This document shows positions 22,689 through 32,325 of a stretch of DNA of 64,000 nucleotides, piece after piece. A program made the translations under genes and the position numbers. The DNA lies in contig NZ_AUFV01000017.1 of NCBI RefSeq assembly GCF_000426685.1, forward strand, positions 26,002 to 90,001, read 5' to 3'. How positions within the stretch are numbered: the stretch's first letter is position 1; each line of letters begins with the position of its first letter. The notes beneath the pieces are model-generated. The model saw nothing but the letters and a program-made list of their open reading frames with translations, had not been told where the DNA came from and made no database searches. This stretch comes from Solimonas flava DSM 18980 (GTDB lineage: Bacteria > Pseudomonadota > Gammaproteobacteria > Nevskiales > Nevskiaceae).

Positions 22689-23129
22689 TCACCGCTTCAG
22701 CGTCCGGAAGGCATCTTCGAGCGAGGCCAGCAGATCCGAGCCCTCGCCGAAGCGCTGCTCCCAGATGTCGGCCGCCCACAGGTCGAAGCGCGTGTCCTGG
22801 CCCATCAGCACGGCATTGCCGTCGAGGCGTGCGCGGCGCCGCAGCATCGGCGGCAGCAGCACGCGCCCCTGCGCATCCATGGTTGTCTCGACCGCGAAGC
22901 CGACGAAAACCTGCTTGAGCTTCTCGGCGGTGATGCGGTCATCCATCGCCTGGATGTCACGCACGATCCGCTGGAACTCGGGCGCCGGGTAGATCTCGAT
23001 GCACGGATTCGGGCCGGTAGTGATGACGAGCTGCGCACCGCAGCTGTCCGTGAGCGGCTGGCGAAAGCGGGCCGGGATCGCCAAGCGACCCTTGTCGTCA
23101 ATCGAAAGTTGATGTGACCCGGCGAACAC
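22689..23129 (-). CDS. mraZ: Transcriptional regulator MraZ
   Basis: AbrB-fold DNA-binding protein that represses the dcw operon. 146 residues with two SpoVT/AbrB-like repeats: SIDDKGRLAIPARFRQ near the start and MDAQGRVLLPPMLRRRA in the middle. The GTG at 23129 is chosen because it gives the family start VFAGSHQLSIDDKGRL and a leader of about 50 nt; a longer frame from a GTG at 23165 would begin inside the operator repeats. First gene of the dcw operon. Confidence 0.95.
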   Translation of the reverse strand: MFAGSHQLSIDDKGRLAIPARFRQPLTDSCGAQLVITTGPNPCIEIYPAPEFQRIVRDIQAMDDRITAEKLKQVFVGFAVETTMDAQGRVLLPPMLRRRARLDGNAVLMGQDTRFDLWAADIWEQRFGEGSDLLASLEDAFRTLKR

Positions 23130-23149
23130 GGCGATTGGCGTGAGGCGTC

Positions 23150-23174
23150 CCCCACTTTCTCCCACTTTCCACCA
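23150..23174 (-). promoter_or_regulatory. MraZ operator (three TGGGN-type repeats)
   Basis: On the minus strand: TGGTG-GAAAG-TGGGA-GAAAG-TGGGG, that is three direct repeats with 5-nt spacers, one per helical turn. This is the organisation known for MraZ binding sites. It lies a few bases downstream of the predicted transcription start, so bound MraZ would block initiation or escape. The first repeat (TGGTG) departs from the consensus. Confidence 0.85.
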
Positions 23175-23184
23175 CTATGCGGCC

Positions 23185-23213
23185 ACTATAGCCCACCGAC
23201 CTACCCCACGCAA
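23185..23213 (-). promoter_or_regulatory. Putative dcw operon promoter (Pmra)
   Basis: Minus strand -10 TATAGT (23185-23190), 17-bp spacer, -35 TTGCGT (23208-23213). Predicted start near 23178, immediately before the MraZ repeats. Confidence 0.6.
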
Positions 23214-23529
23214 GCGCGATTCGGGAGAAAAATCACGCTGAAACAGCGGCTTAGAGCAACAAGATCGGATCGAACAACAATATCCTTAACAAACATCTGT
23301 TTACACCAGAAAGCTAAAGTAAAGCGACAGGTTCCGGCCGACGGCCTGCGCATTTTCCGTTCAGCTGCCTTTCAGCTCGCTGAAGCCGCTTTGGCGACAA
23401 CCGGACAGATTGACTAAAGACGTTCAAATAGAACTTAAATCAATTTTTAATCACAACTTGCATGCACCGGTGCGGCGCATGCGCGCCGACCGGAGCGCCC
23501 CAGCCCGGGGCGAAAAGGAAAGAAAAAAT
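23214..23529. other. AT-rich intergenic stretch between dcw promoter and rnpB
   Basis: About 315 bp with no credible gene. It is visibly richer in A and T than the surroundings (for example 23420-23460), may hold extra promoters or an UP element for mraZ, and contains a CGCCCC/GGGGCG hairpin at about 23500-23516 plus A tracts at 23514-23528 that on the minus strand form T runs just after rnpB. Confidence 0.5.
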
Positions 23530-23907
23530 GGAGTCGGCCTGTAAGCCGGGTTCTGTGCGGACGCCGAAGCGTTCCGGCAACCATTCCTCTAGGCGACGCA
23601 TCACTGCGCCGCTCAAGCAACCTACCCGGAAGGCGCGTGGGCCACGCGTCCTGCCCGTTGCCGGACAGGCCCTTCCCTATTTGGTCTTGCTCCAGGTGGG
23701 GTTTGCCGTGCCGTTTCCGTTGCCGGAACCGCGGTGCGCTCTTACCGCACCGTTTCACCCTTGCCAGCTCCTTGCGGAGCTTCGGCGGTCTGTTCTCTGT
23801 TGCACTTTCCGTCGGCTCGCGCCGCCCAGGCGTTACCTGGCACCTTGCCCTGTGGAGCCCGGACTTTCCTCCCCCGCTTGCGCGGCAGCGGTTGCCCGGC
23901 CGACTCC
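23530..23907 (-). ncRNA. rnpB: RNase P RNA, bacterial type A
   Basis: Catalytic RNA that matures tRNA 5' ends. On the minus strand the 5' part has GAGGAAAGTCCGGGCTCCA and GGGCAAGGTGCCAGGTAACG, followed by AGTGCAACAGAGAACA (CR-II/III area); the middle has GGGTGAAACGGTGCGGTAAGA and CCAAATAGGG; the 3' part has ACAGAACCCGGCTTA. The ends GGAGTCGGC and GCCGACTCC pair as helix P1, fixing the boundaries to within a few bases. Length about 378 nt matches the family. TTTTTT follows the 3' end. Location upstream of mraZ is conserved in gammaproteobacteria. Confidence 0.95.
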
Positions 23908-23914
23908 GGCGCGC

Positions 23915-23920
23915 ATTATC
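23915..23920 (-). promoter_or_regulatory. Likely -10 element of rnpB
   Basis: GATAAT on the minus strand, 7 nt before the predicted rnpB 5' end. The -35 region at 17 bp is poor, so confidence is limited. Confidence 0.45.
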
Positions 23921-23981
23921 CGCTGTTTTGCGCCGCGACGCTGCTAGAGTCGGTGGCAAACCAGCATCCAGGGAACGCCGC

Positions 23982-24416
23982 ATGCCGCAGCACGAAGTCC
24001 ATTTCCGCGAACGAATCCACGCGCCGGTCGACAGCGTGTTCGAATTCCTCTCGCAGCATCCGAATTTCGCGTCGCTGTTCGGCGGCAGTTGCACGGTCGT
24101 GCGCGCCGGCGATGACCCGCGCGAGCCGAACGGCGTCGGCTCGGTTCGCCGCATCGGGCCGGGCCCGCTGTCGTTCGACGAACAGATCGTCGCCTTCGAG
24201 CGACCGACGCGCCTCGACTACGCGATCGTGCGCGGCGGTCCGCTGAAGAACCACCTCGGCACGATCGCGCTCAAGGCCGACGGCGCCGATACCGATCTCG
24301 ACTATGTGATCCGCTTCGACGGCAAGCTGCCGGGCGTCGGCGCGCTGGTCGCCGGCGCGCTGCGCTTCGGCTGGCAGCGCAGCGCACGCAAGGCTTTCGC
24401 CCGCATCGAGCGCTGA
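23982..24416 (+). CDS. SRPBCC family protein
   Basis: 144-residue START-like (polyketide cyclase/dehydrase) fold protein: N-terminal strand and helix HEVHFRERIHAPVDSVFEFLSQHPNF, later NHLGTIALKADG and a C-terminal helix RSARKAFARIER. Such proteins bind hydrophobic ligands; the ligand here is unknown. AGGGA precedes the ATG at 23982. It is divergent from rnpB and 20 bp upstream of the BtuF-like gene, so the two are probably one operon. Confidence 0.8.
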   Translation: MPQHEVHFRERIHAPVDSVFEFLSQHPNFASLFGGSCTVVRAGDDPREPNGVGSVRRIGPGPLSFDEQIVAFERPTRLDYAIVRGGPLKNHLGTIALKADGADTDLDYVIRFDGKLPGVGALVAGALRFGWQRSARKAFARIER

Positions 24417-24436
24417 AGCCGCACGGATCGCCCGAG

Positions 24437-25198
24437 ATGCGCGTCGTCTCGCACACCTGCTCGAACACCGAGATCGTCTGCGCGCTCGGCGCGCAGGACC
24501 GGCTCGTCGCGGTCGACGCCGACTCCGACTTTCCGCCGGAGGTGGTCGACCGCCTGCCGCAGCTCGGCCGCGACCTGCAGTTCGACGTCGAGGCCGCGCT
24601 CGCGCTCAAGCCGGACCTCGTGCTGAGTTCGCTCACCGTGCCCGGCCACGATCGCATCGTCGACGCCTTGGCGGCGTCCGGTGTCCCGCTCGTGGTCTGC
24701 AATCCGCAGAGTCTCGACGAGGTGTTCGACGACATCCGCCGTATCGCCGCCGCGCTCCGGCTCGCCGACGCGGGCGCACGCCTGGTCGCCGCCATGCAGC
24801 AGCAGATGCCGGCGCGAACGCCGGCGCCGGACGCGCCGCGGGTGCTCGTCGAGTGGTGGCCGAAGCCGGTGATCGGCGCCGCGCGGCGTTCTTGGGTGCA
24901 CGATCTGATCGAGCGCGCCGGCGGGCGCAACGCGCTGGCCGGCTGCGACGCGCCGACGCAGACGCTCGCCGCCGATGCCGCGCCCGGGGCGCCGGTCGAC
25001 GTGCTGGCGATGAGCTGGTGCGGCGTGAAAGTCGACAAATACCGCGCCGACGTCGTACTGCGGCGCGAAGGCTGGCAGGACGTCGCGGCGGTCCGCCGCG
25101 GACGCGTGGTGCCGATCAGCGAAGCCTTCCTCGGCCGCCCGGGCCCGCGACTGGTCGAGGGCTACCGGCAGCTGCGCGCGGCGATCGAGGGCGTTTAG
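24437..25198 (+). CDS. Cobalamin-binding-like protein (BtuF fold, no signal peptide)
   Basis: 253 residues with the class III periplasmic-binding-protein fold (PF01497): start RVVSHTCSNTEIVCALGAQDRLVAVD, LGRDLQFDVEAALALKPDLVL, and end PISEAFLGRPGPRLVEGYRQL. This matches vitamin B12 or siderophore binding proteins of ABC importers, but no signal peptide is seen and no permease or ATPase is next to it, so transport is not shown. Such orphan forms are often annotated cobalamin-binding. Likely co-transcribed with the SRPBCC gene. Confidence 0.8.
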   Translation: MRVVSHTCSNTEIVCALGAQDRLVAVDADSDFPPEVVDRLPQLGRDLQFDVEAALALKPDLVLSSLTVPGHDRIVDALAASGVPLVVCNPQSLDEVFDDIRRIAAALRLADAGARLVAAMQQQMPARTPAPDAPRVLVEWWPKPVIGAARRSWVHDLIERAGGRNALAGCDAPTQTLAADAAPGAPVDVLAMSWCGVKVDKYRADVVLRREGWQDVAAVRRGRVVPISEAFLGRPGPRLVEGYRQLRAAIEGV

Positions 25199-25280
25199 CC
25201 GCAGCGGTCGCGGGCGGCGGCACCGAGGCGCGCGCATACGCCTGCCCGCCCGCTCGCGCGATTGCGGGTTCCCGCTTGTC

Positions 25281-26588
25281 CTAGCCGCGATCGCGCGCGC
25301 TCTGCGCGTGCGCCTGCAGCCCTTCGGCGTCGGCGATGCGGCCGGCGATCTGCGCGAGCGGCCTGGCGCCCTCGGCGCTGCACTCGATCAGGCTGCTGCG
25401 CTTCTGGAACTCGTAGACGCCGAGCGGATTGCTGAAGCGCGCCGCGCGCGAGGTCGGCAACACGTGGTTCGGGCCGGCACAGTAGTCGCCGAAGGCTTCC
25501 GGCGTGTGCCGCCCGACGAAGATCGCGCCGGCGTGGCGGACCTTGCCGATCAGCGCGCGCGGCGCCTCGACGGCGAGTTCCAGGTGCTCCGGCGCGATGC
25601 GGTTCGACACCGCGCAGGCCTCGTCGAGATCGCGCACGAGAATCAGCGCGCCGCGCGCGGCGATCGAGGCACGCACGATCGGCTCACGCGGCAGGCTGGT
25701 CACACGCTCGGCCATCGCCGCGGCGACGCGATCGAGGAAGGCCGCGTCCGGCGAGATCAGGATCGCTTCGGAATCCTCGCCGTGCTCGGCCTGCGAGAAC
25801 AGATCCATCGCCATCCAGCGTGGATCCGAGCCGCCGTCGCTGACGACGACGATCTCGCTCGGGCCGGCGATCGAATCGATGCCGACGCGGCCGAATACCG
25901 CGCGCTTGGCGGCAGCCACGTAAGCGTTGCCGGGGCCGACGATCTTGTCGACGGCCGGAATGGTGGCCGTGCCGTAGGCCAGCGCGGCGACGGCCTGCGC
26001 ACCGCCGATCGTGAAGATGCGATCGACGCCGGCGAGGTGCGCGGCGGCGAGCACGACCGGATTCAGTTCGCCACCCGGCGCGGGAACCACCATGACGATC
26101 TCGTCGACGCCGGCGACCTTGGCCGGGATCGCGTTCATCAGCACCGACGACGGATACGCAGCCTTGCCGCCCGGCACATAAATGCCGACGCGCTCGAGCG
26201 CGCGCACTTCCTGACCGAGCGTATTGCCGAGCTCGTCGACGAACGAGAACGGCGCCAGCTTCTGGTATTCGGCGTAGGCGCGGATGCGCGCGGCGGCGGC
26301 TTCGAGCGCGGCGCGCAGATCGGCCGGCTGCGCATCCCAGGCGGCGGCCCACTGCGCCTTCGAAATCTCCAGCTCGGCAACGCCGGTGAGCGTGCGGCGA
26401 TCGAAACGGCAGGTCAGCTCCAGCAGCGCCGCATCGCCGCGCGCGCGGATGTCGGCGACGATGCCGTCGACCACGCGCGTGACCTCGGGGCTGGTCTCCG
26501 GCGCACGATCGAGCAGCGCCGCCAGCTGGGCGTCGAAACCGGCGTCGCGGCTGTCGAGCCGCTGGATCGCGAGGGGCTGGCCGCCCAT
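25281..26588 (-). CDS. hisD: Histidinol dehydrogenase
   Basis: Zinc- and NAD-dependent enzyme for the last two oxidations of histidine synthesis. 435 residues; motifs [51 protein letters not shown] and [12 protein letters not shown] are diagnostic. The ATG at 26588 overlaps the hisG stop as TGATG; a GTG one codon upstream is also possible. The remaining his genes are not in the window. Confidence 0.97.
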   Translation of the reverse strand: MGGQPLAIQRLDSRDAGFDAQLAALLDRAPETSPEVTRVVDGIVADIRARGDAALLELTCRFDRRTLTGVAELEISKAQWAAAWDAQPADLRAALEAAAARIRAYAEYQKLAPFSFVDELGNTLGQEVRALERVGIYVPGGKAAYPSSVLMNAIPAKVAGVDEIVMVVPAPGGELNPVVLAAAHLAGVDRIFTIGGAQAVAALAYGTATIPAVDKIVGPGNAYVAAAKRAVFGRVGIDSIAGPSEIVVVSDGGSDPRWMAMDLFSQAEHGEDSEAILISPDAAFLDRVAAAMAERVTSLPREPIVRASIAARGALILVRDLDEACAVSNRIAPEHLELAVEAPRALIGKVRHAGAIFVGRHTPEAFGDYCAGPNHVLPTSRAARFSNPLGVYEFQKRSSLIECSAEGARPLAQIAGRIADAEGLQAHAQSARDRG

Positions 26589-27226
26589 CACGCCGCCTTG
26601 CGCCGCTGCGAGGCCCGGATCTGTTCGAGCAGGGCCGTGATCGCCGCGTTCTTGGTCTTCAGCGCCGCCTTGTTGACGACCAGACGCGAGCTGACCTGGC
26701 AGATGATCTCGGTTTCGACCAGCCCGTTCGCGCGCAGCGTGCCGCCGGTCGCGACCAGATCGACGATGACGTCGGCAAGGCCGACCAGCGGCGCCAGTTC
26801 CATCGAGCCGTACAGCTTGATGATCTCGACCTGTTCGCCCTTGTCGGCGAAGTGGCGGCTGGCGATCTCCGGATACTTGGTGGCGACGCGCAGACGCCGG
26901 CGCGGGTCGCGCGGCGCGGCATCCTTCTTCGCCGCGACCGACAGCCGGCACTTGGCGATGTCGAGATCGAGCGGCTCGTAGAGCTCGGTGCTGCCGTTCT
27001 CCATCAGCACGTCCTTGCCGACGATGCCGAGGTCGGCGGCGCCGTGCTCGACGTAGGTCGGCACGTCGGCCGGACGAATGATCAGCAGCGACACGCCCGG
27101 CGTGCGCGACGGCACGCGCAGCAGCCGGTCGATGTCGCCGGCCGGATCGAGGCCGATGCGGGCCAGCAGCGGCAGGCTTTCTTCGAGGATGCGGCCCTTC
27201 GACAGGGCCAGAGTCAGGGCAGTCAT
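26588..27226 (-). CDS. hisG: ATP phosphoribosyltransferase, short form
   Basis: First step of histidine synthesis. 212 residues: catalytic domain only, starting [18 protein letters not shown], with [12 protein letters not shown] and the phosphoribosyl loop [16 protein letters not shown]. The regulatory C-terminal domain of the long form is absent, so by family knowledge it should need HisZ, which is not encoded nearby. The 5' region has a CCTAGG-AG-CCTAGG palindrome (27231-27244) of unknown meaning. Confidence 0.96.
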   Translation of the reverse strand: MTALTLALSKGRILEESLPLLARIGLDPAGDIDRLLRVPSRTPGVSLLIIRPADVPTYVEHGAADLGIVGKDVLMENGSTELYEPLDLDIAKCRLSVAAKKDAAPRDPRRRLRVATKYPEIASRHFADKGEQVEIIKLYGSMELAPLVGLADVIVDLVATGGTLRANGLVETEIICQVSSRLVVNKAALKTKNAAITALLEQIRASQRRKAA

Positions 27227-27312
27227 CGCGCCTAGGAGCCTAGGGAAAACACTCAGGGGGCGCGATTGTACCCGGCCCGCCGGGCGACCGTCCGCACGGA
27301 CCGGCGCCGGAC

Positions 27313-28203
27313 TCAGCCGCCGGTGCGCGGATCACGCAGGTAGACGGTCTTCTGCTTGCCGTCCGCCGACTTGCGCTCGTCGATCTCGAAGCGCTCGACG
27401 GCGCGGACCAGATCGCTGAGCTTCTTGTAGCCGTAATTGCGCGAGTCGAAGTCCGGCTTGCGCTTGGCGATCAGGTTGCCGACCGCGCCGAGCGTCGCCC
27501 AGCCGTCGTCGTCGGCGGCGTCGTCGATCGCCTGCGCCAGCAGTTCCTGCAACGCCGCATCGGATTTCGGATCGACCTTCTCGGCGCGCGGCTCCGGCGC
27601 GCGCTCCGGTTCGGTCGTCGGCTCGGCCGCCGGCGCCGCCACGGTCACGGCCTCGGCGGGCTTGGCTTTCTTGCGCGCCGGCGCGGCCTTGACCGACACG
27701 TCCTTGACCGGCGCGGGCTCGGCGGGCGCGGCCTTGGCGGCAGGCTTCGCCGGCTTCTTGGTCGCGCCGCGCAGCACGTCGAGATAGATGAACTTGTCGC
27801 AGGCGGAGACCAGCGAGGTCGGCGTCTTGCGCTCGCCGAAGCCGTACACCGTCAGGCCGGCTTCGCGCAGGCGCGAGGCCAGACCGGTGAAGTCGCTGTC
27901 GCTGGACACCAGGCAGAAGCCGTCGAAGCGATCGGAGTACAGCAGATCCATCGCGTCGATGATCATGCGGCTGTCGGTCGCGTTCTTGCCGGTCGTGTAG
28001 CTGAACTGCTGGATCGGCTGCATCGCCAGATCGACGAGCACCTTCTTCCAGCCGCGAAGGTTGTCGGTCGTCCAGTCGCCGTAGATGCGCTTGACGGAGG
28101 CAACGCCGTACTTGGCGACCTCGTCGAGCAGCGGGGCGGCGATCGCCGGCTGGGTGTTGTCGGCGTCGATCAGCACCGCGAGCTTCTTGGTAGGTTCGGC
28201 CAT
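27313..28203 (-). CDS. NYN-domain protein with C-terminal OST-HTH/LOTUS domain
   Basis: 296 residues. Residues 1-145 are a NYN/PIN-like nuclease domain with acidic active-site positions: [24 protein letters not shown] and [17 protein letters not shown] Lys/Ala/Pro-rich linker of about 75 residues follows. The C-terminus (about 220-290) is a LOTUS/OST-HTH domain: [20 protein letters not shown] then [10 protein letters not shown]. Expected to bind and perhaps cut RNA; target unknown. It interrupts the usual murA-hisG adjacency. GGAGA precedes the ATG. Confidence 0.88.
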   Translation of the reverse strand: MAEPTKKLAVLIDADNTQPAIAAPLLDEVAKYGVASVKRIYGDWTTDNLRGWKKVLVDLAMQPIQQFSYTTGKNATDSRMIIDAMDLLYSDRFDGFCLVSSDSDFTGLASRLREAGLTVYGFGERKTPTSLVSACDKFIYLDVLRGATKKPAKPAAKAAPAEPAPVKDVSVKAAPARKKAKPAEAVTVAAPAAEPTTEPERAPEPRAEKVDPKSDAALQELLAQAIDDAADDDGWATLGAVGNLIAKRKPDFDSRNYGYKKLSDLVRAVERFEIDERKSADGKQKTVYLRDPRTGG

Positions 28204-28229
28204 CGCATCGGTCTCCGGTTGCGTGCAGG

Positions 28230-29784
<1,555 letters not shown>

Positions 29785-29830
29785 GGTTCCGGAACTCCTG
29801 CGGCCGCCCGTGGCCGCGGCATGGCGCTTC

Positions 29831-30469
29831 TTATGCGGTACGCCGCGGCTCCAAGGCAAGCCGCAACGCCAGTGCGGCGAACACCGAGCCCATCAGGTAG
29901 CGCTGCACACCCCACCAGCGACGATGCCGCGCGAACCAGGCCGCGAGCCGGCCGGCGGCGAGCACGATCGCCAGATTGACGACGAAGCTGATGGCGATCT
30001 GCGTCGCGCCGAGCGACAGGCTTTGCAGCAGCGTCGAACCGCGCGCCGCCGATACGAACTGCGGAAAGATCGCGAGGTAGAAGATCGCGATCTTCGGATT
30101 CAGCAGATTGGTGAGAAAGCCCATCGCGAACAGGCGACGCGGCGAATCCGGCGTCAGCGCGAGCGGCTCGAACGGCGAGCGCGCGCCGGGCCGCAGCGCC
30201 TGCCAGGCCAGCCAGACCAGATACGCGGCCCCGGCCCAGCGCAGCGCTTCGTAGGCCAGCGGCACGGCGGCGAGCAGCGCCGTCAGGCCGAACGCGGCCG
30301 CGCCCATGTGGAACAGGAACCCGCAGACGACGCCGAGCAGCGAGAGGCTGCCGGCACGCGGCCCCTGGCAGAGCGAGCGCGAGACCAGGTACAGCATGTT
30401 CGGCCCCGGCGTCAGCACCATCAGCAGCGCCGTGCCGGCGAACAGCAGCCAGTCATGCGGGTCGATCAT
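29831..30469 (-). CDS. LysE/RhtB family amino-acid exporter
   Basis: 212 residues, about six membrane helices, with the family start TALLMVLTPGPNMLYLVSRS and GFLTNLLNPKIAIFYLAIFPQF. Exports amino acids or homoserine-type compounds; substrate not predictable. ATG at 30469 overlaps the stop of the ABC permease gene as ATGA, so it is probably in the same operon. Confidence 0.93.
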   Translation of the reverse strand: MIDPHDWLLFAGTALLMVLTPGPNMLYLVSRSLCQGPRAGSLSLLGVVCGFLFHMGAAAFGLTALLAAVPLAYEALRWAGAAYLVWLAWQALRPGARSPFEPLALTPDSPRRLFAMGFLTNLLNPKIAIFYLAIFPQFVSAARGSTLLQSLSLGATQIAISFVVNLAIVLAAGRLAAWFARHRRWWGVQRYLMGSVFAALALRLALEPRRTA

Positions 30470-31275
30470 CGCTTCAGCTTGTAGCCGGTGACCAGCATCC
30501 ACAGGCAGACGGCGGCGCAGACACCGAAGAAGCCCGTGCTCCACAGCAGGCTCTGCCAGATCGGCACGTCGGCGTGGCCGAAGAAACCGTAGCGGAAGCC
30601 GTCGATCATGTAGAAGAACGGGTTCAGGTGGCTGGCCGCGAACCACAGCGGCGGCAGCGCATGCACCGAGTAGAACACGCCGGACAGAAACGACAGCGGC
30701 GTGATGAAAAAGTTGGTGAACGCGGCGATATGATCGAACTTCTCGGCGATGATGCCGGCGATCATGCCGAGCACCGCGAGGCTGCCGGCCGAGAGCAGGA
30801 ACATCGCCGCCAGCGCCAGCGGCGCATGCACCGGCAGGTGCACGAACGGCCAGGTCACCAGCAGCATCGCCGTGGCGACCAGGATGCAGCGCACGATCGC
30901 CGCGATGATGTAGGCGCCGAACCATTGCAGCGGCCCGAGCGGCGCCATCTGCAGGAAGACCAGGTTGCCCATGATCTTGGACTGCGTGAGGCTCGACGAG
31001 GTGTTGGCGAAGGCGTTCTGGATCACCGTCATCATCACCAGGCCCGGCACCAGGAACTCGGTGTAGCCGACGCCCGGATAGACCGGCGCGCGGCCCTGCA
31101 TCGCCTGCGCGAACACCAGCAGGTAGAGCAGCGCGGTGATGACCGGCGCCGTCACCGTCTGGCCGAGCACCGACCAGAAACGCATCACTTCCTTCTTCAG
31201 AAGGGTCGCAAATCCGATCTGGTCCGGCGTCACGAGCGGGCTCCCGGGGTTTGCATCGAGGTGCCGGGCGTCCAC
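30466..31275 (-). CDS. ABC-2 type transporter permease (YadH-like)
   Basis: 269 residues with six membrane segments and the ABC-2 signature: KEVMRFWSVLGQTVTAPVITALLY near the N-terminus and ITPLSFLSGVFYSVHALPPLW in the membrane core. GTG start at 31275, 10 bp after the ATPase gene. Together with that ATPase it forms an exporter of the YadGH type; substrate unknown. The position beside ibaG-murA is where E. coli has the mla operon. Confidence 0.92.
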   Translation of the reverse strand: MDARHLDANPGSPLVTPDQIGFATLLKKEVMRFWSVLGQTVTAPVITALLYLLVFAQAMQGRAPVYPGVGYTEFLVPGLVMMTVIQNAFANTSSSLTQSKIMGNLVFLQMAPLGPLQWFGAYIIAAIVRCILVATAMLLVTWPFVHLPVHAPLALAAMFLLSAGSLAVLGMIAGIIAEKFDHIAAFTNFFITPLSFLSGVFYSVHALPPLWFAASHLNPFFYMIDGFRYGFFGHADVPIWQSLLWSTGFFGVCAAVCLWMLVTGYKLKR

Positions 31276-31285
31276 GGCGCGCGCT

Positions 31286-32257
31286 TCACTTCGCCGCTCC
31301 GGTCGCCGCCGGCTTCGCGGTGTGTCCGGTCATCTCGATGAAGATGTCCTCGAGATCGGGCTCGCGGGTCTGCACGTCCTCGATCGCGACCCCGGCCGTG
31401 CGCAGCGCATCGAACACCGCGCCGATCGGGTGCCTGGCCGTCTCCAGCTTGAGTTCGTAGGCGCCGCCAACCTCGCCGGTCACCAGCTCGCGCAGCGCCG
31501 CCGGCAGCTGCGCACCGTCGGCGAGCTTCAGGCGCAGGAAACGATACGGGTGGCGCGCCAGCAGCTGCGGCGTCGGCTCGACGGCGGCGACACTGCCGCG
31601 GTCGAGGATCGCGATCCGCGAACACAGCTCCTGGGCTTCCTCGAGATAGTGCGTGGTCAGCACCACGGTCGTGCCCTGGCGGTGCAGGTCGCTCATGAAG
31701 GCCCACAGCGTGCGGCGCAGCTCGACGTCGACGCCGGCGGTCGGCTCGTCGAGGATCACTACCGGCGGCTTGTGCACCAGCGCCTGGGCGATCAGCACGC
31801 GCCGCTTCATGCCGCCGGACAGCGCGCGCATCGAGCTGCCGGCCTTGCCGGCCAGTTCCAGGCGCTCGAGCATCTCGTCGATCCACGGCCAGCTTTCCTT
31901 GCCGCAGCCGTAATAGCCGGCCTGGATGCGCAGCAGGTCGCGCACCTTGAAGAACGGATCGAACACCAGCTCCTGCGGCACCACACCGAGCAGGCGGCGC
32001 GCGGTCCGGAAGTCGCGAACGGTATCGTGGCCGAGCACCGCGACGCTGCCCTCGTCGGCCTGCACGAGGCCGGAGATGATGCCGATCAGCGTCGACTTGC
32101 CGGCGCCGTTCGGCCCGAGCAGGCCGAAGAACTCGCCGCGCCGGACGTCGAAGCTGACGCCGCGCAGCGCTTCGAGCGAGCCGTAACGTTTGCGGATGCC
32201 GCGAATCTCGAGGGCGCTGGCTGGCGCGGCGGCGTGGGGCGCGGATATGGAGGACAT
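31286..32257 (-). CDS. ABC transporter ATP-binding protein (YadG-like)
   Basis: 323 residues. Walker A GPNGAGKST, Q-loop PQELVF, signature LSGGMKRR, Walker B VVILDEP and the H-loop TTHYLEEA are intact. The C-terminal 80 residues resemble the accessory domain of YadG/NodI-type ATPases. A perfect TATAAT lies at 32269-32274 only about 12 bp before the ATG and has no good -35, so it is not called as the promoter. Confidence 0.94.
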   Translation of the reverse strand: MSSISAPHAAAPASALEIRGIRKRYGSLEALRGVSFDVRRGEFFGLLGPNGAGKSTLIGIISGLVQADEGSVAVLGHDTVRDFRTARRLLGVVPQELVFDPFFKVRDLLRIQAGYYGCGKESWPWIDEMLERLELAGKAGSSMRALSGGMKRRVLIAQALVHKPPVVILDEPTAGVDVELRRTLWAFMSDLHRQGTTVVLTTHYLEEAQELCSRIAILDRGSVAAVEPTPQLLARHPYRFLRLKLADGAQLPAALRELVTGEVGGAYELKLETARHPIGAVFDALRTAGVAIEDVQTREPDLEDIFIEMTGHTAKPAATGAAK

Positions 32258-32325
32258 GGCAGGTGGTCATTATACGGTGCCGGCGGGGACTGCCCGTGTG
32301 CCGAACCCTCGATCAAAATACGACC

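Noticed and set aside
32269..32274. Perfect TATAAT upstream of the ABC ATPase gene
   Set aside because: It would give a leader of about 5 nt and there is no -35 at 16-18 bp, so it was left out as a promoter.
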